Shown piece after piece: positions 37,678 to 48,700 of a stretch of 64,000 nt of DNA (its first letter is position 1; each line of letters opens with the position of its first letter). Origin of the DNA: Acridotheres tristis (Eukaryota > Chordata > Aves > Passeriformes > Sturnidae); contig CM072885.1 in assembly GCA_037013685.1 (NCBI GenBank), positions 68,737,785 to 68,801,784 on the forward strand, written 5' to 3'. The notes beneath the pieces are model-generated. The model did not search any database. It saw only the letters and a list, made by a program, of their open reading frames with translations, and was not told where the DNA came from. A program made the translations under genes and the position numbers.

Positions 37678-37735
37678 GGAATAAACATTTAACTGTAGAA
37701 TAAACGTAGAATAAAAGTAGAATAAACATTTGACT
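37678..37735. repeat. Short tandem repeat, 11-bp unit
   Basis: Three copies of GTAGAATAAAC/A lie at 37695-37705, 37706-37716 and 37717-37727. A longer phrase GAATAAACATTT plus AACT or GACT appears at each end of the array (about 37679 and 37720). It is a small local duplication with no evident function. Confidence 0.85.
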
Positions 37736-39925
37736 GATCAAAAACTAGTTGGAAAGTTTTGAGATTTGCTTTAGATGAGAACAAAAGGGCAGATAATTCC
37801 TTTTTGGTTGTGGAAGTATATGCCTACGCTGAAATGACAACTCTTGAAAATGAAATTTTTGTTTCTTCCAAGTGAGTACTGTTTTCATCCAGCTTACAAA
37901 CAATTAGCATTGCATTTAGTCAGGAAAGGAGGAAATGGAGCTGTGAATTCTTTACTGTTATTAATCTTGTTTGTCATTTCTCTTGCATCTGGGAAGCTTC
38001 TACTTCTAGAATATTCATAGTAGACAAAGAACTATTTCCCCACAGCAATTCAGGTCGCAGAATATTTTCAAAAGAGCATGATGAAGAAGGATGGGTAGCT
38101 ATTTTCAGAGACAGGCATACTTCATCCATCTCCGTCTGTTATTTAATTCTGAATCTCAAGAAATATAATTCACAGTACAATAGGAGACTTGGTTTGTGTA
38201 GGTTCATTGGTGAAGCACAGGTCTGCCCTCCCAGCCAGTGTTTCCATCTGTACTTCAGTCTGACAAGTGCTTAAATCTCTTATTAATTGTCTGGTTTAAG
38301 GCAAACTTCAGTAGCATGCTAGGCAGATAAAAGGAAAGCCACCCAGGATGGCAATTTACTTTTCTTACAGAACTGAGCATGTAGCCACACATAGCAGAGG
38401 AAAAGCCACCCAAAGCTGTCCCTGGAGTAGCAGAGTACAAATCAAAGTTGGGACTGCGTTGAAGTGTATTGAGGCTTTGTGGTTAAATCCTGTGTTTAGA
38501 GTGCTTGTCTCTGCAATGTGGAACCTCTTTGACCAATCTGTTGTAGCACCAAATGCCTATTCCAAAATTTTACTTGCAGTGAAGTGTTTAGAAAAGCTTT
38601 TCTAAATAAATTGTGCAGCAAATATGAGGCAGAACAGAATATGGGCAGGAGTTGGAAGTACATTCTCAGTTTGCTTTTTCTGCTGGATTCTTTATAAATC
38701 ATCTCTGTAACATGTTGGGATTTTTCCTCTTTTGTTCTTGCTTCTCTTCAACTAGCTGGCTGGTTTGGCATCTTATGCTTGTGGATATTTTTAGCATCTC
38801 TTGAAAAACTCAGAGATGGATTCCTGCTGCTGATCAGCCAATGCTGTGTTCTCCAGTAGGTGCCATCAAAATATCTCTGATCTGTTTCCTTAGCACTCTT
38901 TACTCACCTCTTATTTTTTTTATTCAATATCTGTAATATTTATCTCCTAGCAAGTATTCCCTCTTTTGAGGGAAGGAGACGTATGGATTCTAGCTGCTGC
39001 TTTCTGTGTCTTTTGCTGAGACTCTTGACTTGTGAGTAAATACCTGTCAAAAACTTTAGGAGTGTATTTCCATGGTGATTGCAACATGTTTACTGTAGTA
39101 CCTACCTTGTATATTTTTTGGTGTAAGCAATCTTTTTTTTTGTCTTTGAGTGGCTTTTTGTGATTCTGCAGGAATGTGCCTTACAGTTCTGTCAAAATAA
39201 CATTTCTTTGTATTTAATGCAATGGGATTTTTTTTTATTGAAGAATAACTAAAAATGAGAGAGGAATTGTCTTCTTCTGAACAAAGACTGTAGAGTTGGT
39301 TTTCCTTCTTTTTTTTTTTTTAGACCTACCCAGTACAGCTCCTAATACAGTAGCTGCCTTATATAGAAACACGAGTTTGCTCACTCTAAACTCAAAGAAA
39401 ATGTTCTGAGTTATTACCAGCTGTTTATTAGCAATGGCAGTTTTTATGGAAAAGCTTGCAGAATCAGCATCCTTCTTCCTGGCCCCTCTCAGGACACATG
39501 CTGGGAGCCTGGAGTGCCTGTGCAGGATGCACTGCTGTGTTCCAGAGACATTTCTTGCTGAAGCTTTTGCTAAGATAAAAACGAGTTTGAAATGCAGGCA
39601 AACAGGTAAAAGGCAAACCTGCAGGTGAGGCAAGGTTGGTTCACATCTCCTTACCTGGAGTGCTGTGTGAGTGCCAGTGCACCTGGCCAGTTCTCAGTCC
39701 ACAGCACAGGTATCCTTTTACAACCAGGTCAAACGAGGACACTCCCTTACACTGCTTCAGTAGGAGAGCTCTGCCACCTACATCCCTGAAATGAACATGT
39801 TCTTTATTTCTTTTTAACTCTTCTCGCTTTCCAGGGCCAGATTTCCGACCCCCAAAATACACGAGCTGGATTCCCACCAGATTTCTGAATTAGCAGACTT
39901 TTCTGGGAGGCACCATGGGAACGTG

Positions 39926-39968
39926 GCTGTCTTTGTGAGCTCTCTGCACCCCAGCTCACAAAGACAGC
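39926..39968. repeat. Perfect 16-bp inverted repeat (hairpin)
   Basis: The arm GCTGTCTTTGTGAGCT (39926-39941) is exactly the reverse complement of AGCTCACAAAGACAGC (39953-39968), with an 11-base loop between. Bases outside the arms do not continue the pairing, so the stem is 16 bp. A perfect stem of this length with so short a loop is expected far less than once by chance in 64 kb. It is shorter than a typical animal microRNA precursor stem. It could be a cruciform or small-RNA hairpin, or the scar of a templated inversion during replication. Confidence 0.9.
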
Positions 39969-40491
39969 ACTGCAAACAAGGCACGTAGCACGGGCAGGTA
40001 TTCCCCAGGTGTTGCTCAGCCTTTTCAGCATTACCCCAGAGAGTGGATTATTTTAGGTTTATTGCATCCCCTGTGCCTGCTCACGTGGTAGAGGTTAAGC
40101 AATGTTATATTCCTAGCCTGGAGCTACAGCACCTACATGGTGCACGTTTGCCATCAGAGGATGGAGCAGCATCTTGGAAACTCATGGCTCATCAGGATGA
40201 TGCATGTGCCCACAACAGGAAAAAACCAGATTTGAAATGCCTGCTGATGAAATCTGGGAGTTCTTAGTCCACTGGCATCATAGGATGCTGTGAAGAGAGG
40301 GCAAAATCCTGGCTCACTAAAGTGGGGAAGCAGAGGCACAGAGAAGCCAGGGCTGATTGAGAGTTTCCATTCTCACTGGTCAGGGTCTGTGTGGGGCTTG
40401 CTGTACCATGTCCAGCTGCCATGGTAGTTTTATTATGTTTATCTCAAATATATTATTGAAGCCTTATTTCTTGCCCATTTAAAACTTCCAG

Positions 40492-40593
40492 TGACGTCAG
40501 AGACTTGGACATGCAAGGACATACAAGCATGGAAGGGGGGCGGGCTTAGAGCTGCTCAATCCTTTCCTTCTTATTCGGTATAAATATATAAAG
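40492..40593 (+). promoter_or_regulatory. Promoter-like cluster: CRE, GC box, TATA box
   Basis: A perfect palindromic CRE (TGACGTCA, 40492-40499) is followed by a GC box (GGGGCGGGC, 40537-40545) and a TATA box (TATAAATATATAAAG, 40579-40593). The order and spacing (about 40 and 35-40 bases) are those of a vertebrate RNA polymerase II promoter, predicting a start site near 40,607-40,615 on the plus strand. CREB/ATF, SP/KLF and TBP would be the expected binders. The CpGs in the CRE and GC box survive in CpG-poor surroundings. I recognise no exon downstream, so the product, if any, is unknown. It could instead be an enhancer, or chance. Confidence 0.45.
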
Positions 40594-40849
40594 ATGGAAT
40601 TTCTTATGTGGAAAGATAAGGCTTTTGATTTGCAGAAACAATCAAATGAAGCTTGGTAATCTCTCTAAGGTTTTGTTTTCTTCTATTTGGCTGGGAAAAA
40701 AAGACACCAACTAATATGTCTTAGATTTTTGACAGTGCCTTTCTTTAAACAGCAACTAATTTAACTGAACTCTCAGTTAATTGCTTTAAAAATACGAAAC
40801 CACTCAACTAGGGTGTGCAGTCAGCTTTTCATAGCACATCCCAGAGTCA

Positions 40850-40891
40850 GTTACCATAGCACTGGGAAAGATTTTTGGTCTCCATGGCAAC
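40850..40891. promoter_or_regulatory. Pair of RFX (X-box)-like sites
   Basis: The RFX consensus is GTNRCC, a short spacer, then RGYAAC. GTCTCCATGGCAAC (40878-40891) matches 11 of 12 specified bases. GTTACCATAGCACT (40850-40863) has a perfect first half and 4 of 6 in the second. The two are 28 bases apart and lie about 260-300 bases downstream of the promoter-like cluster. RFX factors act on cilia genes and others. Binding here is inferred from the motif only. Confidence 0.35.
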
Positions 40892-41035
40892 CTCAGGTCG
40901 GCTTGTCGCACCTTTTATCTTATGCAGACTGAAAGCAGCAGCATGTGTGTGGTATCTGGAGTTAATATGTCAAGGGGGAGGCAGATACATTGCCAGAGAG
41001 CTGTTGGGTTTTTTGGGTTAGTTTGGGGGTTTGTT

Positions 41036-41048
41036 CCCCCCCCCCCCC
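41036..41048. repeat. Poly(C) tract, 13 bases
   Basis: Thirteen C in a row follow a stretch with three G runs (GGG, GGG, GGGGG at about 41,007-41,028). Such tracts are prone to sequencing and assembly length errors. Confidence 0.9.
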
Positions 41049-41354
41049 ACCTTAAATTCGGTAAGGTTGTTAATTATTGCTAATCAGGCTAATGGCAGGG
41101 GCAGGTGGAAGTGGCACTGCCTGGTGGGTGCTTGGAGAGGCAGGCTGCTCCTGGGGGCTCTGCAGCAGCTGGGAAATCTTTCTTTCCTTTCTTTCCCTCC
41201 TGGAGAGCAGCCTGCAGAGCTGGAGAGCCACAGATCCGTGGGATTTTTGGGATTCCCTTGCAACTGGTTGCTCTGGGTGCCTCTTTGCTAACCCTGCCAT
41301 CAGAGGAGCAGTGCCTTTGGTCCACTGCTCTCAGTGTTTTAGGCAGGCAGCTTC

Positions 41355-41492
41355 CACAGAATAGTTTGGGTGGGAAAGGACCTTTTAAAGGCCGCCTAGA
41401 TCAACCTCCCTGCCGTGGGCAGGGACATCTTCAACTGCACCAGGTTCCTCAAAGCTTCATTCAAGCTGGCTTTGAACTCTTCCAGAGATTGG
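41355..41492 (-). mobile_element. CR1 LINE fragment, 3' end (minus strand)
   Basis: The plus strand reads ACAGAATAGTTTGGGTGGGA, then GGACCTTTTAAAGG, CCTCCCTGCCGTGGGCAGGG, ACCAGGTTCCTCAAAGC and TTGAACTCTTCCAGAGATTG. This is the reverse complement of the 3' end of the CR1 type most familiar in birds. About 140 bases remain and the homology stops abruptly after the 'aggga tgg'-type phrase, so the copy is 5'-truncated. A 198-codon plus frame (41105-41701) crosses it and is therefore not credible as a gene. Confidence 0.88.
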
Positions 41493-42864
41493 ATTTTGGC
41501 TCTGGCCAAGGGCTAATTCATGGCCTGGGTGCTGCTGTAAGGTGCCCTGGTGAGAAGCTGTGTCTGCAGACCATCAGTCCCTCCTCTCACTGGTGTCACC
41601 AGCTCTTGCAGTGCCATCGAGGTCCTCTCTTGCTGCCCATATGCAGCGAGAGCAGCAGCACAGCCCAGCTCAGGGAAGGTTGTCATGGCCTTCAGGAATG
41701 AAGCAGAGAGACAGAAGGACCAATCGGCCACTGGGAAATCACGCTTCAAATCCACACTTTCTCAAGTTGCTCACTCTGCAAATGCTGGGCATCTTGTGGT
41801 CTCCTTCAGCTTTCTGATCCAGCTGTGCAGGCTGTGGCATGTGCTAATGTGGGATTTTCTTTGCTCTTGTTTGCTTATCCCTGTTGAAGCTGAGAAGGCT
41901 GCACCTTTAGGCACAGCTGTCACCATCACAATTGTCCCTCTGCAGCTGTGACATCTGGGGCTGGAGGGACAAGCTGCTGCCTTGGCCTTCTGGCAGAAGG
42001 ACTCTGCCAAAGCAGAGTGCAGGACAAGCAGTGTCAGCACTCCTGACCTCCCTGGCTCTCCCAGCTCACACTTCCCAAGCTTTGCTGTGTGTCTCTGCTG
42101 GATTGCCATGGCCAGGGGGCTGTTGGGACAGGAGACAGGGTCAGGTCAGAGCCCCAGCAAAGACCCACCTCTGTTCATGCCTTGGGCTTGGCTTATGAAA
42201 TCACACTGATGGTGTTCAGGCTTTGTTGCTGGAAATCACCAAAGAGTTCCTGGAGCTATTTTATAAAAATGAAATTGTAGCTCTGGCAACCTAGTGCTTA
42301 GAGCTGCTTGAAGTGGTCTTCTGTACACTCACTGCTTGTTTTCCTTGAAATTGTGATGGTTGGGGAGAGTAGGCTGGTTAGGGAGATTGCAATGGAAGCA
42401 GGAATTAAGGCACTATCTTCTGATTCCAGGGCAGATCAAAAACCCTTTCTGTTGATCTTTTCTGGGATTTTGTGTGCTCTCAGGGCAGAGAGGGGTATGT
42501 CTGACCAGGAGGTAGCTGCTTAGCAGAGGGTGTCTGTGGTGTGAGGTGAAACCTCCCTAGATACACTGCTGACTAAAACCAGCCAATGCACAACCCATGT
42601 TCACAGTGATTTTGGAATGTTTGGTCTACCAAGAGCATCCTTAATATTCCAATGTGGATCTTCCCAACTGCCTGTTTTTGAAGCAGAACATGCTACAAAT
42701 AGCAGGAGCAAATAAGTTTTGTTTTCAGCGATGAGTAGACTGTGTTCACATGAAACTGGCAGCCCTGAAAAACTTCAGTAGCTGACAGACAAATGAGCAT
42801 CACAACACATTTTAAATACCTCTACATTTTTTCCCATGTATTATCTTGCATTCACACTGATGCC
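41493..42864. other. GC-richer non-coding sequence
   Basis: Several open frames of 60-133 codons overlap on both strands, as expected in GC-richer DNA, and none has a recognisable domain. CpG is not enriched, so it is not a CpG island. A word related to the CTCF core (GGCCAGGGGGCTG, about 42,111-42,123) is weak. I recognise no transposon. Confidence 0.6.
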
Positions 42865-43690
42865 TGTACTGGGTTTGCATGGGAAGGTTGTGGTAACAGA
42901 GGGATTTCAGGGGTGGCTTCCATTAGAAGCTCCCAGAAACTTCCCCATGCCCAAGAGAGCTAATCCCAGCCCAGCTCCAAGACTGACTCACTGCTCTCCA
43001 AGGCTGAGCACATCAGCAACAGGGGGAGCACCCCAGGGATAACAAATTTAAAAAGGGAGGGGAGAAGAAAGTTGCTGGGCAACAGCAGTTGTAGCTGGCA
43101 AAAGGAGGGGAAATACGTGTCAGGAACAATTCTGCCAACACCAGGGTCATGGATGAAGGAGGGGAAAGAGAATGCTCCAGGTGCCAGAGCAGAAATATCC
43201 TGCACACCCTGGTGAGGCAGCTGTGCCCCTGCAGCCCTTGGAGGTCCAGAGTGGAGCAGAAATCCACCTGCAGCCCATTGGGGACCCCACAGCAGATCAA
43301 GTGGATTCCTGAAGGAGGCTGTGACCCCATGGGAAACCCGTGCTGGAACAGGCTCCTTGGAGGATCCATCCCCCCCATTTATCCACCCCCCATTATCCAT
43401 CCCCCTGTGCTGCTGCTGGGGAGGAGGCAGAGAAAATCAGGAGTGATGTTGAGCCTGGAAGAAAGGAGGGGTGGGGGAGAAGGTATTTTTAAGATCTGGT
43501 TTTATTTCTCATTATCCTACTCTAATTTGATTGGTAGTAAATTAAACTAATTTCGCCAAGTCGAGTCTGTTTTGCCCGTGATGGTAATTGAATGATTTCT
43601 CCCTGTCCTTATCTCGACCCATGAGCCTTTTGTTATATTTTCTCTCCCCTGTCTGAGCAGGTGATGAAAAAGCCCTCAGGAGGCCCATAG
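42865..43690 (+). mobile_element. Solo LTR of an avian endogenous retrovirus
   Basis: The element opens with TGTACTGGGTTTGCATGGGA and follows, in order, an LTR type I know from birds. The 5' half has AGCTCCAAGACTGACTCACT-like and GAGCACATCAGCAAC-like phrases. Then come two related units of about 40 bases beginning CCTGCAGCCC (about 43,228 and 43,267). The 3' part (43,500-43,660) carries TTTATTTCTCATTATCCTAC, AGTAAATTAAACTAATTTCG, CCAAGTCGAGTCTGTTTTGC and CTTATCTCGACCCATGAGCC. The last 40 bases are diverged, so the 3' boundary is approximate. The middle (about 43,370-43,410) appears shorter than I remember for the family, suggesting loss of internal repeat units. No viral genes or second LTR are present. 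Open frames in it (for example 42960-43400, minus) are incidental. Confidence 0.88.
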
Positions 43691-44614
43691 ATCTATGCAG
43701 GAGGCTTTTGTTGAACCTCATTTGGGCTGTAGAGTTTTCTGTTCCCTTAATGTGGAGAGGAAAAACTTTCCCTCCAAAATCAAATCTTTTCTCAATTTTG
43801 TTTCAAGTTCACGACCAATGGAATGAAAATCATGGCATATGGAATATTTTCAGGCCTCAAAATAGATTTACATTTCATATGGACACAGGCCTTGGTTGAG
43901 TCTTATTTTATTATCTGTTTTTAATTTAATGATGAGGTCAAGGAGCAAAGTTTGGATCCAGTTTTGGAGGGGGAAAGTATGTGTTGCAATGAAGGCTGTG
44001 TTTGTGATGGTCTTAAGCTTTCTGGTTAAATTTAGCAACTCTGTTTTAAGATTCAGAAATTACTTTTTTTTTTTTTTTTTTAATAAAGAATTGATACATA
44101 AGTCCGTATGCTTTTAAATATATGGATTTCATTTAGAAATCTGACAGCCAGAACTGAAAACACTTAGCTGTGACACAGAATTACTCTGTTAAATATCAGG
44201 GAGAAAAGGGAAAAAGAATTAGCAAAGATGGGAACCAGACGCACGGGCACGTTTGAGATGGATCCCAGCATTAGAGGGAAGTGCTGCTCCTCTCACCTGT
44301 GCTGGAGCTGAGCAGTTTTCCTGCAGCTCTCCCAGCAGGCAGCTGCCCTGACAGCATCACACTCCTGCTGCCTGGCGAAGGCAGAGCTGGAAGGATAAAG
44401 CTCCTGTTTACATTTCCAGTGCTGCTCTGGCCAATACACTGAAAGACAGAAAAGCACGCGAGCTGAATTTGTAAAAATCCAACAGCTTTTCGAGCTGGTT
44501 CTAACATTGGATGCCTCCTTGTTTATTTTCCTGTAGCACACGTGTTTGAGAAAAACCTGACTGCTCTAAGGGGCAATTACTTGCTCTGACAGTGGTGGCT
44601 TTCAGTGCTTAAAA
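43691..44614. other. Non-coding sequence
   Basis: I see no gene. An 18-base T tract lies at 44064-44081. Open frames at 44271-44541 (minus) are short and overlap each other. Confidence 0.65.
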
Positions 44615-44662
44615 CAAAGCTTAACAAGTGCATAACATCAAAGCTTAACAAGTGCATAACGT
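44615..44662. repeat. 24-bp tandem duplication
   Basis: CAAAGCTTAACAAGTGCATA plus ACAT (44615-44638) is followed directly by the same unit ending ACGT (44639-44662). The copies differ at a single base (A/G). The near identity suggests a recent local duplication. Confidence 0.93.
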
Positions 44663-44923
44663 CCCTGTGCAGTGTTTTCAGGAATCGCTCTGTAGCAGCA
44701 GAGGGAAGGAACGAGCAAAGGCAGAGCATGTTCTGCCTTCTGCCTGACTTGAGATAAATGACAGTAATCACACAGACAGTAATCTGGCCTTTTCTGCTCT
44801 GCCCACCTGCTGCTGCTGTTGTCATGCTCTGCACTCTGCTGCCATCCTCTGTGACAGCAGCTCCTCCAGCCTGGCTCTGCTGGCAGTAATGAGGGGTGGC
44901 ACAGCCCTGCAGCTGCTGCAGGG

Positions 44924-44937
44924 CTACCAGGGGGCTG
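44924..44937 (+). promoter_or_regulatory. CTCF-like core motif
   Basis: CTACCAGGGGGCTG matches about 12 of 14 positions of the CTCF core as I remember it (CCACYAGRGGGCRS-like). It lies about 110 bases before the CR1 copy at 45,050. Motif only; occupancy is unknown. Confidence 0.3.
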
Positions 44938-45049
44938 TGGGGGCACAGAGCTGGGCTGCAGCAAACCCAGCAGGGAATTCTCTGAGCTGGCATGCCTGCA
45001 GCAGAGAGGGGTTTTAGCTCCAGAGTGAGCTGAGGGCACGAAAGGGAAG

Positions 45050-45733
45050 GTTTTGCATCTGGGGAATGAGAGGTTGGAGGGCAGAGATCTGGGGGTGCTG
45101 GTCCATGGCAAGTTAAACATGAGCCAGCAGTGCCCTGGCAGCCAGGAGGGACATCCCTGTCCTGGGGACATCAGGGACAGCATCAGCCAGGCAAGGGAGG
45201 GATTGTCCTGCTCTGGGGTGACCTCACCTTGGATATTGTGTGCAGTTTGGGGTGCCACAGTGTAGAAAAGACATTGGGCCATTAGAGAGTGTCCAGAGGA
45301 GAGCAACAAAGGTGGTGAAGTGTCTGGATGGGAAGTTGTATGAGGAGAGGCTGAGGTCTCTTGTTCTGTTCAGCCTGGAGGAGACTGAGGGGAGACTTCA
45401 CTGCAGTTCCAGCTTCCCTGAGAGAAGAAGATGGGGTGCAGGCACTGATCTCTGCTCTGTGGTGACAGCAACAGGACCCGAGGGAATGGCCTGGAGCTGT
45501 GCCAGGGCAGGTTTAGGTTGGATATCAGGAAAAGGCTTTTCCCCCAGAGGGCGGCTGGGCACTGGAACAGCTCCCCAGGGCAGAGGGCACAGCACAGCCT
45601 GCCAGAGCTCAAGGAGAGTTTGGACAACGCTCCTGGGCACAATGGGATTGTTTGGGATGATGCTGCACAGGGTCAGAAGTTGGCCTTGATGATCCTGATG
45701 GATCCCTTCCAATCTGGGACATTCTGTGATTCC
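45050..45733 (+). mobile_element. CR1 LINE, 5'-truncated 3' portion
   Basis: This is the longest and clearest CR1 copy. In order it shows AAGTTAAACATGAGCCAGCA, GTGCCCTGGCAGCCAGGAGG, CTCACCTTGGATATTGTGTG, AGTTTGGGGTGCCACAGTG, GAGTGTCCAGAGGAGAGCAA, AGGAGAGGCTGAGG, TTCAGCCTGGAGGAGACTGA, GCACTGGAACAGCTCCCCAG and GATCCCTTCCAATCTGGGAC, and it ends in ATTCTGTGATTCC. This is the known order for the end of the reverse-transcriptase reading frame plus 3' UTR of avian CR1. The 5' part of the element is missing, as usual for LINE insertions, and no intact reverse transcriptase frame remains. Open frames crossing it (44638-45309 minus, 45240-45689 plus, 45398-45712 minus) are by-products. The 5' edge is approximate. 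Confidence 0.93.
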
Positions 45734-48700
45734 ATCAAGTCGGTGCCTGTGTTACAGGGGAGAGAACAGGACACCAAGAGAGGTCCAGCCATAGTCTGAG
45801 GTGTAGATTGCCAGAATACAGCTCTGATGGATTGCCTTGGCATCTTTAACTACAGTCATGATCCTTTAAAACCACCTCTGCCCTGTGCAGGAGCAATCAT
45901 GGCTTCTGTGGAATTGTCCAGGGCAGAAATCCTCCTGTTTAAAAGGGCAGGCACTGCCAGCTTTCAACCTGGAACAGATCTTCAAACTCTTCAATACATC
46001 CCAACTGTAATTAATAGAGAAACACAAGTCTTTGAGTGTGGAATGATTTTTTAAAATAACTGTTAATAGGGAATTTAAGAATACAAATCCTACTGGATGT
46101 AGCTAGCTGAAAATGTGATTGGGATGTGGAGAATAGATAATAAATGAGTAGGTGAAGAGAGCAGGGTAAAGAATACCAACTTGTAGGACATGGAGGTCTC
46201 CCCAGGCTCTAAGTTCCCAGGCTGAATATTTAAAGACCTTTCTAAGAAATATAAATATATATGATTGTTCTGAGGACAAACTACATTGTTTTGTGTGTGT
46301 GTGTACATACATGCTTATATTTATAATGTATTTTTATATATTCAGTGTAAAATTGTATGCTGCCACGGCAGTATCCAGTCATTTTGGTCTGATTGATTGA
46401 AGCAAATGTAACACCAAAGATTAATTTTCCAGAGTAGATAAGTTGGAACTGATCTTAAAATATGAAATAAATACAGTTCCTTTCTGTATCTTTTTTAAAA
46501 GTTACTATCTGGGGACTTCTGCCATGGAAGATGCTCAGGATTTATCATCAGTGCCAGTGCCATGGATGCCTCTGTGGATGGTGGTTTTGAGTCCTCCCAT
46601 AGTTTCTGTTGCCCACTTTGGACTTGGTTTAATCTGTCCTTGTGTGGCATCCAGGCCTGAAGCCTCCAATAGAATGGAAATATGATTTTGCACATTAGCT
46701 TTTCTTACACAAATCAATATTTCAATATCAGTTATGATGATATTGTGAAGTAATCTCTAAAAGTGCTCCTACCAGTTTAAACCTCTTTTTATCTAAGTCT
46801 TGTTTTTTCTGCATTTGCAGCACATAAGAATGCCTTATGTACATTACTGAAGTTGAATTTTACATCTCTAGTCTTTCCTCTCTCTGTTACCAGGTCCTAA
46901 AAAGAAATTTGATTGGTGTTAAAGGTTTTTTTTTCCACAACAAATCTCTGCTGGATGTTGATAATTACCTTCCATATAGTTACAAACATCTCATAATTTG
47001 TTCTAGAAATTAAACTGGCTGTTTCTAATTCACTTAGTTCTCCTTTAATGTCTTTTAAGAAATAAAAATCTAGAGAATAGGTAAGGTTTTAGACATCACA
47101 TCTACCTGTCTTGAGGAGTTATGAAAATAACTGCTAAAAGTTCTAGATGTCATCAGTCAAAGCTTTGGGTTTGGTCTGGAATGAAGCTCATTAGATCTAG
47201 GAAATTTGAAACTATTTTTAACTAATACTTATTAATTGGGAGAGTTTTTTTCCATTCAAAGACTTTACTCTTGCTCCTTTGTGACTGGAATCAGATCTGA
47301 TGAAATGTTGTATTTTGTGATGATCAGCACACAAAAAAGCATTAACAACTTGACCTTTTTGACCTCATACATCAATGACTTTCATGCTCAATTTCATGGC
47401 AGAATACTCTTGAGCCTTCCTTTATTGTTCATGCCTTTAGTGAATGATTTCTCAACGTTTCTTGCTGGTTACATCCAACTCTGTACCCTGAATACTGTTA
47501 GTGAGTAACACTCTATTTTAATGTAATCCTGTTGAGCTTTGGTACAATTCCTTGGTAATCTGACTTGGTTCTCACTGCTGGTTTGCTTCCTTCTCGTGTT
47601 CCAGGTCAGTGAAGAGCTCGTGGTCTAGTCAAGGTTACTGTGTCACTTGTCTTTTCTCCATCATGAAGCAGCTGGCACATAAGGCCATAAGAATTATTTC
47701 ATTAAAGAGCTTCCATCTCTCCTTAATGCCTTTTTTCCTTAGGCCATCCTCTGGAGATCTTTCCTGGCAATTCCCTGGGATTACTGAAGTGTATTCCTTT
47801 GAGATCCATTAATTTCATTTTCCTGTTGTGCTGTCTTCCTGTTCTAGGTTGTTCAGAGTGGAAAAAGGAAAAAACTCTGAATACTTTTATCTTTTCCCCC
47901 TGTAAGCATTGCCACAAGATTTTTCTCATTTGGCCCAGATTTTACACACAGGAGGGTATTCATTCACATCACCTCCCTCTCTCAGGTGCCCAAGTTCAGA
48001 GGTTAGTCTCTCATCTCTTGGAATAGTTGATGGGAAGTGATGGGATGTGTGTTTCTATTAGCAGCATGGATTCACAGACCACCTCAGCTCTTGCTTTGAG
48101 TTACAGTCTAGCAGTGCCCCTCGACTGAATACCTAATTTAGGCTTTTAATTTTGGTGCCCAGAGCTTGGTACTTTCTTTGTTCCCTCCCCAAGTCCCTTT
48201 CAGCTTTATGCTGCATTGCAATATCTCTTTTGGAAGACCTGAAGGTGAGAAATGTGATCTGGGAAGTCACAATGCACTGTGCAATTTTCTGCTTTCTGGC
48301 TGATAAATTATTTTGTCTTCTGTGTGCTCTGGCATGTAGTGCCATTTGTCCATGCAGCAGTGATGATAGGATGTCCTGAGATAATAATCAGGACCCCTTG
48401 GTTTAGACTCCTCAGCTTTCAGAGAAGTCTTAAAAGAGAGTTCTTATCTCTTAGTCAGTTTTTATCCATGTTTTATCATAAATGGAGAAAGCTCTTAGCC
48501 TTGAGAGTGATCACGTTAAGGGTGACCACGTTAAGAGGCAATTTAAGAGACGAAAAATAATCAGCACCATTTGCAGTGACATTGTCCTGTGCATCTCAAG
48601 AAAAGAGCTAATGGAATGTTGCAAAATGCTTAGAAAAGGAAAAGCTACCTTTCCTGTCATACCTGTGAGATTTTTGTGCCACCAAAAAGCGCTGGAGTGT

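Larger units (their letters stand above)
29823..39925. other. Non-coding sequence
   Basis: I see no exon or recognisable transposon. Visible simple sequences are (TA)7 at 31859-31873, a T-rich stretch at about 33,470-33,500, a G2T6-8 run at 34333-34370 and an 11-bp tandem repeat at 37695-37727. The 132-codon minus frame at 39235-39633 includes a lysine run read from a T tract and has no domain. The stretch 32,320-32,480 has the even, motif-rich texture of a possible conserved non-coding element, which only an alignment could show. Confidence 0.65.

Noticed and set aside
41105..41701. 198-codon plus-strand open frame
   Set aside because: It runs through an antisense CR1 fragment (41,355-41,492), is overlapped by other frames in GC-rich DNA, and has no recognisable domain.
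44638..45309. 223-codon minus-strand open frame
   Set aside because: About 260 bases of it are antisense to the CR1 copy and another part translates the 24-bp duplication. No domain is recognisable.
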